From Hahellaceae bacterium (GTDB lineage Bacteria; Pseudomonadota; Gammaproteobacteria; Pseudomonadales; Oleiphilaceae): a stretch of 64,000 bases of DNA. The notes under the pieces were generated by a model. It was not told where the DNA came from and searched no databases. It saw only the letters and a program-made list of their open reading frames with translations. Below, piece after piece: positions 7,954 through 15,851 of the stretch. The position numbers were made by a program, and so were the translations under genes. Location: assembly GCA_016716085.1 (NCBI GenBank), contig JADJWY010000023.1, positions 868,001 through 932,000 on the forward strand, given 5' to 3'. Position 1 is the first letter of the stretch. Every line of letters begins with the position of its first letter.

Positions 7954-9237
7954 TCAGCTCGCTGCCCCACCCAGGCTTCGGGTGTGGGGCATACGGTAAA
8001 CGATCATACAAACCAGAAGGCCAAAGCCTCCCGCTGCGATAAAAAGCAGGCCGAGACTGGTCAACCCGGCAATAAATCCACTGAGACTCCCTGCAATGCC
8101 GGCCACCAGCCCTTGCAGACATGCCTGCACCGTAAAGTCAGCCCCCTCATGGCCTGGCCGACACACTTCCATCATGATCGCGAATAGTGCAACAGTACTG
8201 AACGCATCTACCACCTGCTCAAAAAGACAGACCGACCAGATCATCGACACGCCCCCATGTCCCAACGCCAGGGGAGCGTAAGCCAGCATCGCCCCAGCCT
8301 GAAGCAGCGCCAGGAGCATCAATGATCGCGACATACCCCAACGATCCAACACCATCCCCGCGAGAAAAACAGCGGCCAATCCAACGCTGGAGAGAACCAG
8401 TGTCAGAAACGCGATCTCATCCAGGCCCATGCCTCTGTCGACCAGCATGGGTTTGACCATGGCAGAACCCAACGCATCCGGTATTTTGAATACCATTAAG
8501 ACCCCTAACCATGCCCCCAGCCCAGGTTGTTTGAGAAAGGCCCAATGGGACCGTATTCCCACCCATCCGTCATCAGTTTTGGCGGAACCCTCAGAGGTAA
8601 GGGGTGAGGCAAGGGGTGAGACAAGGGGTGAGACAAGGGGCAGAGACGGCTTTCGGTAAAGAATCGGAAGGAGACAGACTAAAAGCAGGCCCACAACCCC
8701 AAGCAGGCTGAACCGCCACCCCCACATCGGAATGGCCAGTAACAAGGCGCTCGAACACACGATCATACCGAGCTTGTAACCCCCAACCTGAATCGCATTC
8801 CCCCAGGCACGTTGATGCGGCGACAGCAGTGTAACTGCCAAACCATCCGTGGCGATGTCCTGAGTCGCGGCCGCCGTATTCAGAAGGAACAGAAGGCTGC
8901 AGGCCAGAAGTACCCCTGACAGTTCAGTAGGGACACCGGTGAAGATCGCCAGTATTCCCATCAGCACGATCACCAGTCCCTGTGTGCCCAGTATCCAGCT
9001 GCGACGGCGATCGACCGTTCCACGCTGCCAGGGGGGGTTACGCTGATCGACCCAGGGAGACCACAGCACCTTCAACACCCAGGGCAGCGCTAGTAATTTC
9101 AGCAACCCAATGGCTTCAAAAGAGGCGCCCTCCTGCCGCATCAAGGGCGGGAGCACATGCACAATGAATCCCGCTGGCACCCCCTGTGAAAAATACAGCG
9201 AAAGCAATAAGATGGTGTGCGTTAGCGATAATGGCAT
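7954..9237 (-). CDS. MFS transporter, AmpG-like
   Basis: 427 residues with about twelve hydrophobic segments. The N-terminus LYFSQGVPAGFIVHVLPPLM, followed by LPWVLKVLWSPWVDQ, is the pattern of the AmpG/PAT branch of the major facilitator superfamily, which includes muropeptide and acetyl-CoA transporters. A duplicated MFS loop motif appears as WGMSRSL. The central cytoplasmic loop contains a PLVSP/PLASP repeat encoded by a 12-bp tandem array at 8599-8640. The start at 9237 lies only 23 bases from the divergent hydrolase start at 9261. It converges on the dehydrogenase with a 15-base gap. The substrate is not determined; a cell-wall or peptide fragment is possible by family. Confidence 0.8.
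   Translation of the reverse strand: MPLSLTHTILLLSLYFSQGVPAGFIVHVLPPLMRQEGASFEAIGLLKLLALPWVLKVLWSPWVDQRNPPWQRGTVDRRRSWILGTQGLVIVLMGILAIFTGVPTELSGVLLACSLLFLLNTAAATQDIATDGLAVTLLSPHQRAWGNAIQVGGYKLGMIVCSSALLLAIPMWGWRFSLLGVVGLLLVCLLPILYRKPSLPLVSPLVSPLASPLTSEGSAKTDDGWVGIRSHWAFLKQPGLGAWLGVLMVFKIPDALGSAMVKPMLVDRGMGLDEIAFLTLVLSSVGLAAVFLAGMVLDRWGMSRSLMLLALLQAGAMLAYAPLALGHGGVSMIWSVCLFEQVVDAFSTVALFAIMMEVCRPGHEGADFTVQACLQGLVAGIAGSLSGFIAGLTSLGLLFIAAGGFGLLVCMIVYRMPHTRSLGGAAS
8599..8640. repeat. 12-bp tandem repeat inside the MFS gene
   Basis: Three full copies and a half copy of AAGGGGTGAGRC start at 8599, 8611, 8623 and 8635. Because 12 is a multiple of 3, gain or loss of a copy adds or removes a four-residue unit (S-P-L-V/A/T) in the central loop of the transporter without changing the frame. 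Confidence 0.85.
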
Positions 9238-9260
9238 GAACTCAGCGTCCGGAGATGAAC

Positions 9261-9800
9261 ATGATCAGTGCAGACCAATGTGTCTTAGTGCTTGTCGATA
9301 TACAAGGCAAACTTGCCCAACTGATGTACCAGCGGGACACACTGTTTCTGCAGCTTCAGCGGCTGGTCAAAGGGGCCACCCTTTTTAATGTCCCCATTCT
9401 GTGGATGGAGCAACTGCCGGAGAAGTTAGGGCCTACGATTGATGAACTGCAGCCGCTTCTGACCCATTTACAACCCATTCCGAAACAGAGCTTCAGCTGC
9501 TTCGGCTGCGCCAGCTTTCGCGAACAATTGGCAGCAACGGGCCGCAATCACGTGATTCTGGCCGGCATCGAAAGCCATGTATGCGTGTATCAGACCTGTA
9601 TTCATCTGCGTGAAGCCGGGTATGGCGTACACACGGTTGAAGACGCCATATCATCCCGTACAGCCGATAACCGTCAGTTGGGGCTGGATCGTATGCGGTC
9701 GGTCGGCGCTGTCCCGACCAGCGTTGAAATGCTACTGTTTGAAATGCAGCAAGAAGCCGCTGGCCCTCAATTCAAATCCATGGCTCAGCTATTCCGTTAG
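9261..9800 (+). CDS. isochorismatase-family cysteine hydrolase
   Basis: 179 residues. The Asp-Lys-Cys triad of the family is visible as Asp13 (LVDIQGKL), Lys75 (PKQSF) and Cys108 (ESHVCVYQT). The order and spacing match the YcaC-like subgroup, whose natural substrates are mostly unknown amides. An ATG at 9255 touches the GGAG Shine-Dalgarno, whereas the ATG at 9261 has it at six bases, so 9261 is chosen. The stop codon overlaps the ribosome-binding site of the mutarotase gene that follows at 9809, so the two are cotranslated. The protein is cytoplasmic. Confidence 0.85.
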   Translation: MISADQCVLVLVDIQGKLAQLMYQRDTLFLQLQRLVKGATLFNVPILWMEQLPEKLGPTIDELQPLLTHLQPIPKQSFSCFGCASFREQLAATGRNHVILAGIESHVCVYQTCIHLREAGYGVHTVEDAISSRTADNRQLGLDRMRSVGAVPTSVEMLLFEMQQEAAGPQFKSMAQLFR

Positions 9801-9808
9801 GAGTTTTC

Positions 9809-10687
9809 ATGTTCGAATCGCGCATTTATCAGGAAGGCGAACTGGATATCCTGCATGTCAGCTCTCCCGCATGTCAGGCATCCTTCAGTCTTCAGGGCGG
9901 TCAACTTCTGTCTTACGAGCAAACTGGCCAACCTTCAATTCTCTGGCACAATAACGAGGCGATTTATCGAAACGGCCTTCCGGTACGCCAGGGCATTCCC
10001 ATCTGCTGGCCCTGGTTTGGCGACCTTGCACGCAACCCGGAGCCGGTAAAAATGCAATTTAAAGAGGTTGATCATCCGCCTGCGCACGGCTGGGTGAGGC
10101 AACAGCCCTGGCAACTGATGGAAAGTCAGCTCGACAGCGCCAGGGCATTGATTATATTCAGTGTAGACTGCCCCAATCTCCCTCTTCAGACCATTGCTCG
10201 CTACGAGATTGCCGCCGAGTATGTCTCGCTCACTCTAACGACAAAAAATATCGGCAACGATGTCCTTCATTTCAGTTTCGCCCTTCATACCTATTTCGCT
10301 GTAGGCAACATCAGTCACGTCAGCCTGATGGGACTGGACGGAAAACCCTACATTGAAACGCTGGACAACTGGCAGGAAAAGAAACAGCAGGGATCACTGA
10401 GTTTTAACGGAGAAACAGACCGGATCTATCTTAATGCACCTGACACACTGATCCTGCGTGATGACAGCCTCAAACGCGACATCATGATCAACGCCCGCAA
10501 CAGTCGCAGTGTTGTGGTTTGGAACCCCTGGATCGATAAGGCTGCGCGGATGAGTCAGTTTCCAGACCAGGATTACACCCGGATGCTGTGTGTTGAAACG
10601 GCACGCATCTGGGAAAAAGACTTCGTGACGCTGGAGCCGGGTCAGCAGCAGACCACTGAGCTGCGCTTGAGTCAGAAAAGTAGCTGA
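9809..10687 (+). CDS. D-hexose-6-phosphate mutarotase (YeaD-like aldose 1-epimerase)
   Basis: 292 residues. It interconverts anomers of hexose 6-phosphates in the cytoplasm. Family landmarks are QGIPICWPWFGD at 61-72, AHGWVR with His93, a second His in ALHTYFAVG, and the C-terminal VVWNPWIDKAARM and MLCVETARI segments with the catalytic Glu. The length is normal for the YeaD branch. The ATG at 9809 has TAGGAG at 9798-9803, part of which is the stop codon of the preceding hydrolase gene. Only 61 bases separate it from the HDOD gene. Confidence 0.9.
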   Translation: MFESRIYQEGELDILHVSSPACQASFSLQGGQLLSYEQTGQPSILWHNNEAIYRNGLPVRQGIPICWPWFGDLARNPEPVKMQFKEVDHPPAHGWVRQQPWQLMESQLDSARALIIFSVDCPNLPLQTIARYEIAAEYVSLTLTTKNIGNDVLHFSFALHTYFAVGNISHVSLMGLDGKPYIETLDNWQEKKQQGSLSFNGETDRIYLNAPDTLILRDDSLKRDIMINARNSRSVVVWNPWIDKAARMSQFPDQDYTRMLCVETARIWEKDFVTLEPGQQQTTELRLSQKSS

Positions 10688-10748
10688 AAAACCGGACAGT
10701 TACCGTTTTTCGTCTACACTGGTATGAAAACCTTCGGGAGATTCTAGT

Positions 10749-11588
10749 GTGACGATCAATGCGAACGCCTTTACGCAGGAATTGGATCAGCGGGTCCACG
10801 GTGGCAAGCTCGACATTCCGATGCTGCCGGAGGTGGCCCACAAGGTCATTCAGATTACCAATGACCCCGATTCTGATGCCTCCCAGCTAATGAAAGTGAT
10901 TCAGGCTGATCAGGCGCTGGCCGCAAAAATCATGCGCACAGCGAATTCCGCAGCCTATGCCGCGACCGCCTCGATTGTATCGCTCCAGCAGGCTATAGCG
11001 CGTCTGGGAATGAACAGCATACGCAATATCGCGCTCGCCTCGTCCCTGAACGCCCGTATGTTCAAGGCGCCCGGTCTGGAAGGGCACATCGAAAATATTT
11101 GGCAACATTCCCTGGCCACCGCGCTGTGGAGTAAGGAAATTGCCCGCGGCACCCGATCCAATGTCGAGACTGCCTTTCTCTGTGGGCTGCTAGGTTCAAT
11201 CGGGGTTCCCATCATGCTGCAGGAAGTGGTGGATATCGCCAAACAGGAAAACCTGATGGACAACGTTGAGCTGATTATGGACATTACCCGCGAGCTGGCA
11301 CCAGATGCCGCCAGGATTGCATTGGAGTCCTGGAAAATGCCTGCCATCGTGACGGATGCCATTACCCACAAAATGAACTACGAGAGTGCAACGGTGGGCA
11401 AGGAACTGGCCATGATTATTTCGGCAGCCTCCCATTTCGCCGATGTGATGTGCACGGAATATCCTGAAATTGAAGACCTCAAGCGCATACCGGTTCTGGC
11501 AGCGCTTAATCTTTATCCCGATGAAGTTGATGCCATCCTGATGAAAGCGCCCGCGGTGCGCGAAGCACTGGAGGCATTGCGCGCATGA
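10749..11588 (+). CDS. HDOD domain signalling protein
   Basis: 279 residues with a GTG start at 10749, GGGAG nine bases upstream. The HDOD region runs from about residue 15 (LPMLPEVAHKVIQI-type start) to 215, with ADQALAAKIMRTANSA, a QAIARLGMNSIRNIALA helix pair, and the HSLATALWSKEIAR and FLCGLLGSIG segments. The HD metal residues are degenerate, as usual in HDOD proteins, which act as regulatory scaffolds in cyclic-nucleotide, motility or stress signalling and not as phosphodiesterases. Its stop overlaps the start of sthA (ATGA at 11585-11588), so translation is coupled. Confidence 0.88.
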   Translation: MTINANAFTQELDQRVHGGKLDIPMLPEVAHKVIQITNDPDSDASQLMKVIQADQALAAKIMRTANSAAYAATASIVSLQQAIARLGMNSIRNIALASSLNARMFKAPGLEGHIENIWQHSLATALWSKEIARGTRSNVETAFLCGLLGSIGVPIMLQEVVDIAKQENLMDNVELIMDITRELAPDAARIALESWKMPAIVTDAITHKMNYESATVGKELAMIISAASHFADVMCTEYPEIEDLKRIPVLAALNLYPDEVDAILMKAPAVREALEALRA

Positions 11589-12985
11589 AGAATTACGACC
11601 TTATCGTCATCGGCAGCGGCCCCGCCGGACAAAAAGCGGCCGTACAAGCCGCAAAGTTAGGCAAGTCGGTTGTACTGCTGGAAAGGGATCGGGTCTTAGG
11701 GGGCGCCTGCGTGCATCGGGGAACGATCCCGAGCAAGACCCTGCGAGAAAATGCCCTCCGTGTGAATAACATGCGGAAAAACGCCAAGCTGTTCGAGTTC
11801 TCTCTGGATGAAGAACTGGAAATGGCCACCCTCTTTAACCGACTGGATGAGGTGCTGGCGGCTCACGATAGTTATATGTGTCGCCAGATTGAGCGCAACG
11901 GTATTCAACGCATTCACGGTCACGCCAGCTTTGAAGACGCGACCCATGTGCGGGTAATGACCGTTACCGGAGAAACCTTTGTCCTCGAGGGCAAAGACAT
12001 CATTATCGCGACGGGCTCCTATCCCCGGCAACCCCCCGAAATTCCGATAGACCATGAGCACATCCTCGACAGTGACTCGATCCTTTCGATGCTATACCTG
12101 CCGAAAAGCCTCACCGTTTTGGGCGGAGGGGTGATTGCCAGTGAGTATGCGTCTATTTTTCAGGCCCTGGGTGTCAAGGTGACAATGATCGATCGCTATC
12201 CACGCCCCCTCGGCTTTCTGGATGCCGACCTGACCGAGGCCTTCGTTAAATCATTTGAGGCCATGGGAGGCACCTGGATCGGCGAAGCACAGGGAGGCCG
12301 CGTTTATTTTGACGGGGTCAGCGACGTCGTCACCGAACTTTCCGACGGCCGTGTGATCCGCAGTCAGAAGCTGCTGTGCGCGGCCGGACGTATTGCCAAT
12401 ATCAAAGGTCTGGAGATTGAAAAAGCCGGACTTTCCCTCGATGAGCGCGGCGTCATCCCGGTAAACGCTAAACTGCAAACCTGTGTTCCACACATTTATG
12501 CCGCAGGCGATGTCGTCGGCCCTCCCTCTTTGGCATCCGCCTCAATGGAACAGGGTCGGCGCGCCAGTTGCAATGCTGCGGGACTGAATGTCGGCGAACT
12601 GACCGACATGATGCCGGTCGGTATTTATGGCATCCCGGAATTGTCTTCCGTCGGACTCAGTGAGCAACAGGCCATCAAGCAATATGGCAAAGTGGTGACC
12701 GGCAAAGCCCCCTTCGCGGAGATCGCCCGCGGCCATATTTCAGGTAACCAAGATGGGATGCTCAAGCTGGTGTGTGATGGCGATGGTCGGCGCTTGCTCG
12801 GCATCCAGATCATTGGTGAAGGTGCAACAGAGCTGATTCACATCGGACAGATGGCGCTACTGAATAAGTCTAACGTCGACATCTTCGTCGAAAGCATCTT
12901 CAATTTTCCAACGCTGGCAGAAGCCTATCGGGTCGCAGCCCTCGCCGTCATTGGCAAGCGCAGCCAGGGAGGGATCGCGTGCTAA
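11585..12985 (+). CDS. sthA: soluble pyridine nucleotide transhydrogenase
   Basis: 466 residues. This flavoprotein moves reducing equivalents between NADPH and NAD+ in the cytoplasm. FAD-binding IGSGPAG lies at 9-15, and a second dinucleotide motif (LGGGVIASEYASI) follows in the middle. The region that in lipoamide dehydrogenase holds two redox cysteines reads GGACVHRGTIPSK, with only the first Cys. That is the hallmark separating SthA from lipoamide dehydrogenase and glutathione reductase. The C-terminal dimerisation domain is complete. It is translationally coupled to the HDOD gene through an ATGA overlap, an unusual pairing. Confidence 0.95.
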   Translation: MKNYDLIVIGSGPAGQKAAVQAAKLGKSVVLLERDRVLGGACVHRGTIPSKTLRENALRVNNMRKNAKLFEFSLDEELEMATLFNRLDEVLAAHDSYMCRQIERNGIQRIHGHASFEDATHVRVMTVTGETFVLEGKDIIIATGSYPRQPPEIPIDHEHILDSDSILSMLYLPKSLTVLGGGVIASEYASIFQALGVKVTMIDRYPRPLGFLDADLTEAFVKSFEAMGGTWIGEAQGGRVYFDGVSDVVTELSDGRVIRSQKLLCAAGRIANIKGLEIEKAGLSLDERGVIPVNAKLQTCVPHIYAAGDVVGPPSLASASMEQGRRASCNAAGLNVGELTDMMPVGIYGIPELSSVGLSEQQAIKQYGKVVTGKAPFAEIARGHISGNQDGMLKLVCDGDGRRLLGIQIIGEGATELIHIGQMALLNKSNVDIFVESIFNFPTLAEAYRVAALAVIGKRSQGGIAC

Positions 12986-13103
12986 GGCACCTCACCTGTC
13001 GCCACATTTCGCCATAATTGGCCTGCGCTTCGCCTGCTTCAACGCATTTTAAGTACCCAATCCTCCTGCACACTCTCTGGTAGTTCACTACCAAGGAGTT
13101 TGT

Positions 13104-15167
13104 ATGCGTTCCCTTCGACTGATCACACTGCCGTCGCTCTGGTGCCTGATTCAGGCGACAAGCATCGCCCCGGCCTGGGCAGACAGCGCACTTAATGCCC
13201 CCGTCCCTGAGTGGGTCCCCGGCCTGTTTTGGCAGAACCCGACGGACAATTCGGGGATGCTTCAACGCGGCGCTACGCTCGTCGAATCCCGGTATGAAAC
13301 AGACGTCACAGGTCTGATTGCGGTTACCCACCTGACACAGACCTTTCGCAATGACAGCGCTGACTGGCAGGAAGCAATCTACCGCTTCCCTCTTCCGGAA
13401 GACGCCGCTGTTTTTGCGCTGGAAATTCATAACGGAGAGGAGACCATCATTGGCCAGATTGAGGAAAAACAGCGCGCTGAAGCCCGCTACACTGCCGCAC
13501 GCGAGGAAGGTATTCAGGCCGTGCTGACAGAACAGGATCGGCCCAACCTGTTTACCCAGCGTCTCTCAGCGATTGGGCCAGGGGAAACCGTCTCACTCAG
13601 TCTGGCATTTCAACACGGTGTTGGATACAGCGACGGCGCTTATGCCCTGGACCTGCCCACCACCTTCACGCCGCGCTACGCTCCGGTCGGGATTTCTGGG
13701 CCTGAGCAGGCATTCTTACCCGCGATGCACACGCAGGCAGACAGGCCGTTATTGACGATCACCGTTACGCTGAATGACACGCTGCCGATTGACCGGATAG
13801 AAAGCCAGGGATTCACCTCTCGGGTGAGCGCCAGCGCCAGGGGCACCCAGATTCGCTTAACGGACGAAGGTCACACCAGTGACCATGATTTTCACCTCGA
13901 ATGGGAAACCGCGCATTACGCCGAACCGGGTCTGATCTGGGCGCAGGAAATGGTCAATGACACACACTACCTTCAATTGATGCTGGAGCCGCCCGTCGTC
14001 GAAGCCGCACAGGAAACGCTGAACAAGTCGCAAATCTGGGTACTGGACACCTCCGGCTCAATGGAAGGAGAGTCCTTACGACAAGCCAAAGCCGCCCTGA
14101 AGCAGGGTTTGGCGCAGCTGAATCCGGGTGACACGTTTAATGTCATCGAATTCAATGACGCCCCTCAAGCCCTGTTCGCGACACCGGTTCCCGCAACACC
14201 GGACTGGCTGGATATCGCACACAAGCGTATTGATCGACTGCAGGCTGCCGGCGGTACAGAAATCCCCATGGCGCTGGCAGAAGCTTTTGCGCAGCCCGAG
14301 TCTGAAGGCAGCCTGCGCCAGATACTATTTGTAACTGACGGCAGTGTCGCCAACGAAGACGCAGTGCTGCAGCAGGTAGCCCTCGATCGCCGCAACGGCC
14401 GTCTGTTTACCATCGGAATAGGCTCCGCACCGAATCGATTTCTGCTGCGCAAAGCCGCCGAACTGGGCCAGGGCAGCAGCCTGTTCATCCAGTCTCTGGA
14501 CGATGTGGAAACGCAGATCAAACACTTGGCTGATCGCCTTAACCGCCCTGTACTATCGGATCTGAGTGTTTACATTGATGGCCAACCCGGCATTCCGGTT
14601 CGCTTCCCCACGCTGGGACGCGATGTTTACGCAGGGGAGCCACTGATGCTGCTGGCCCGATTGCCCAAGCAACTATCGCCCGACGCGCATCTGATTCTGA
14701 AGGCCACTATTGCCTCACAAACCAGCAGCCAAGGGTTTGCTCAAGCCTGGGAACGCACACTGAATGTCAGACAAATTCCGACGCATCCGGGCGTAGCGCG
14801 TGCCTGGGCCCGCCAGCAAATTCAGCTGCTCGAAGATTTGAAAACGCTGGGCGAGGATGCGACGACCGTACGTAAAGGCGTCGTCAGGCTGGCCTTGGAA
14901 CACCGACTGGTCAGCCCTTATACCAGTCTGATTGCCGTGGCAGACCATCCCAGCCGCCCGTCAGATGCCGCCTTGCGGGTATCGAACGTTGCAAATGCCC
15001 TGCCCAGGGGATGGTCACACTCAGACACCGCCTTTCAGCAGACCGGTACGTTCGCCGGGACACTTCGTCAGTGGGGGCTACTCCTGTGTCTCAGTGCCTT
15101 GTTGGTGATGTTTAAGCAGCAACTGATAAGCGTCAGAACCCCCTGGGTAGACCGAGGAGTGCGATGA
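13104..15167 (+). CDS. sortase target protein with VIT and VWA domains
   Basis: 687 residues matching the marine proteobacterial sortase-target family. A signal peptide ends near AWADS (residue 28). A vault/inter-alpha-trypsin domain spans about 50-180. A von Willebrand A domain spans about 310-480 with an intact metal site DTSGS at 315-319. The C-terminus has the sorting arrangement: QQTGT at 645-649, a hydrophobic segment WGLLLCLSALLVMF, and a basic tail ending VDRGVR. The expected envelope is surface or periplasmic, anchored by the sortase encoded one base downstream. QQTGT departs from the P-Q-T-A-T type motif usual in this family. AAGGAG precedes the ATG at 13104. Confidence 0.88.
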   Translation: MRSLRLITLPSLWCLIQATSIAPAWADSALNAPVPEWVPGLFWQNPTDNSGMLQRGATLVESRYETDVTGLIAVTHLTQTFRNDSADWQEAIYRFPLPEDAAVFALEIHNGEETIIGQIEEKQRAEARYTAAREEGIQAVLTEQDRPNLFTQRLSAIGPGETVSLSLAFQHGVGYSDGAYALDLPTTFTPRYAPVGISGPEQAFLPAMHTQADRPLLTITVTLNDTLPIDRIESQGFTSRVSASARGTQIRLTDEGHTSDHDFHLEWETAHYAEPGLIWAQEMVNDTHYLQLMLEPPVVEAAQETLNKSQIWVLDTSGSMEGESLRQAKAALKQGLAQLNPGDTFNVIEFNDAPQALFATPVPATPDWLDIAHKRIDRLQAAGGTEIPMALAEAFAQPESEGSLRQILFVTDGSVANEDAVLQQVALDRRNGRLFTIGIGSAPNRFLLRKAAELGQGSSLFIQSLDDVETQIKHLADRLNRPVLSDLSVYIDGQPGIPVRFPTLGRDVYAGEPLMLLARLPKQLSPDAHLILKATIASQTSSQGFAQAWERTLNVRQIPTHPGVARAWARQQIQLLEDLKTLGEDATTVRKGVVRLALEHRLVSPYTSLIAVADHPSRPSDAALRVSNVANALPRGWSHSDTAFQQTGTFAGTLRQWGLLLCLSALLVMFKQQLISVRTPWVDRGVR

Positions 15168-15168
15168 T

Positions 15169-15813
15169 ATGCGGTTAATACCACTCAATCGTGCGCCCAA
15201 TTATTTTCCTCACGTGACTGGATTTGCCCTAGGACTTGGCCTCCTGCTATTGGTCTGGGGGTGTTATATTCCCCTCAAAGCCTGCCTCGCCCAATTTCTA
15301 CTGGATGCGGCCTGGGAACGCGCGCAGCAGCACAGTGAGGAGAGCGACTTTAAGGTGCAGAATATTCAGCCCTGGCCCGACGCGGATATGTATCCGGTGG
15401 GCAAACTTCAGCGCGTCGCGCACGCTGAGGACTGGATTGTCGTCGGGGGTGGCCCGGCACGAAACCTCGCGTTTGCGCCCGTGTGGGCCGAGCAGAGTGT
15501 CCGTCCCGGTGAACCGGGTATCGCGCTGATTTCAGGGCATAAGGATACTCAGTTTGGTGCCTTGCGAACCCTCACCCGAGGAGACCTGCTCCGCTGGACC
15601 CGTGCTGACGGGTCCGCAGTTGACTTCATCGTCCGGGACACCGCTATCGTGAACGCCACAGAATCCCGCCTTGCACTCGAGGCCAGCGGTCCGGCCCGTC
15701 TGGTGCTGGTCACCTGCTTCCCCTTTGATGATAGCTACGGTGGCCCTCTGCGCTACCTGGTGCTCGCGGAGGCTCTCCCAGCATCCCCGATTGTCAGCGT
15801 CGCCGGGCAGTAG
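15169..15813 (+). CDS. class GN sortase
   Basis: 214 residues. An N-terminal membrane segment (about 18-40) precedes a sortase beta barrel with all three catalytic residues: His124 in ISGHKDTQFG, Cys183 in LVTCFPFD and Arg195 in GGPLRYLV. Class GN is the Gram-negative class, and it normally has a single dedicated substrate encoded next to it; here that is the VIT/VWA protein ending at 15167. It would cleave and join that protein at the envelope. The histidine kinase and response regulator that accompany many such loci are absent; hrpB follows directly. Confidence 0.92.
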   Translation: MRLIPLNRAPNYFPHVTGFALGLGLLLLVWGCYIPLKACLAQFLLDAAWERAQQHSEESDFKVQNIQPWPDADMYPVGKLQRVAHAEDWIVVGGGPARNLAFAPVWAEQSVRPGEPGIALISGHKDTQFGALRTLTRGDLLRWTRADGSAVDFIVRDTAIVNATESRLALEASGPARLVLVTCFPFDDSYGGPLRYLVLAEALPASPIVSVAGQ

Positions 15814-15851
15814 TACCCTTGCCACCCATTGCAAACGCCAGAGCCAATACC

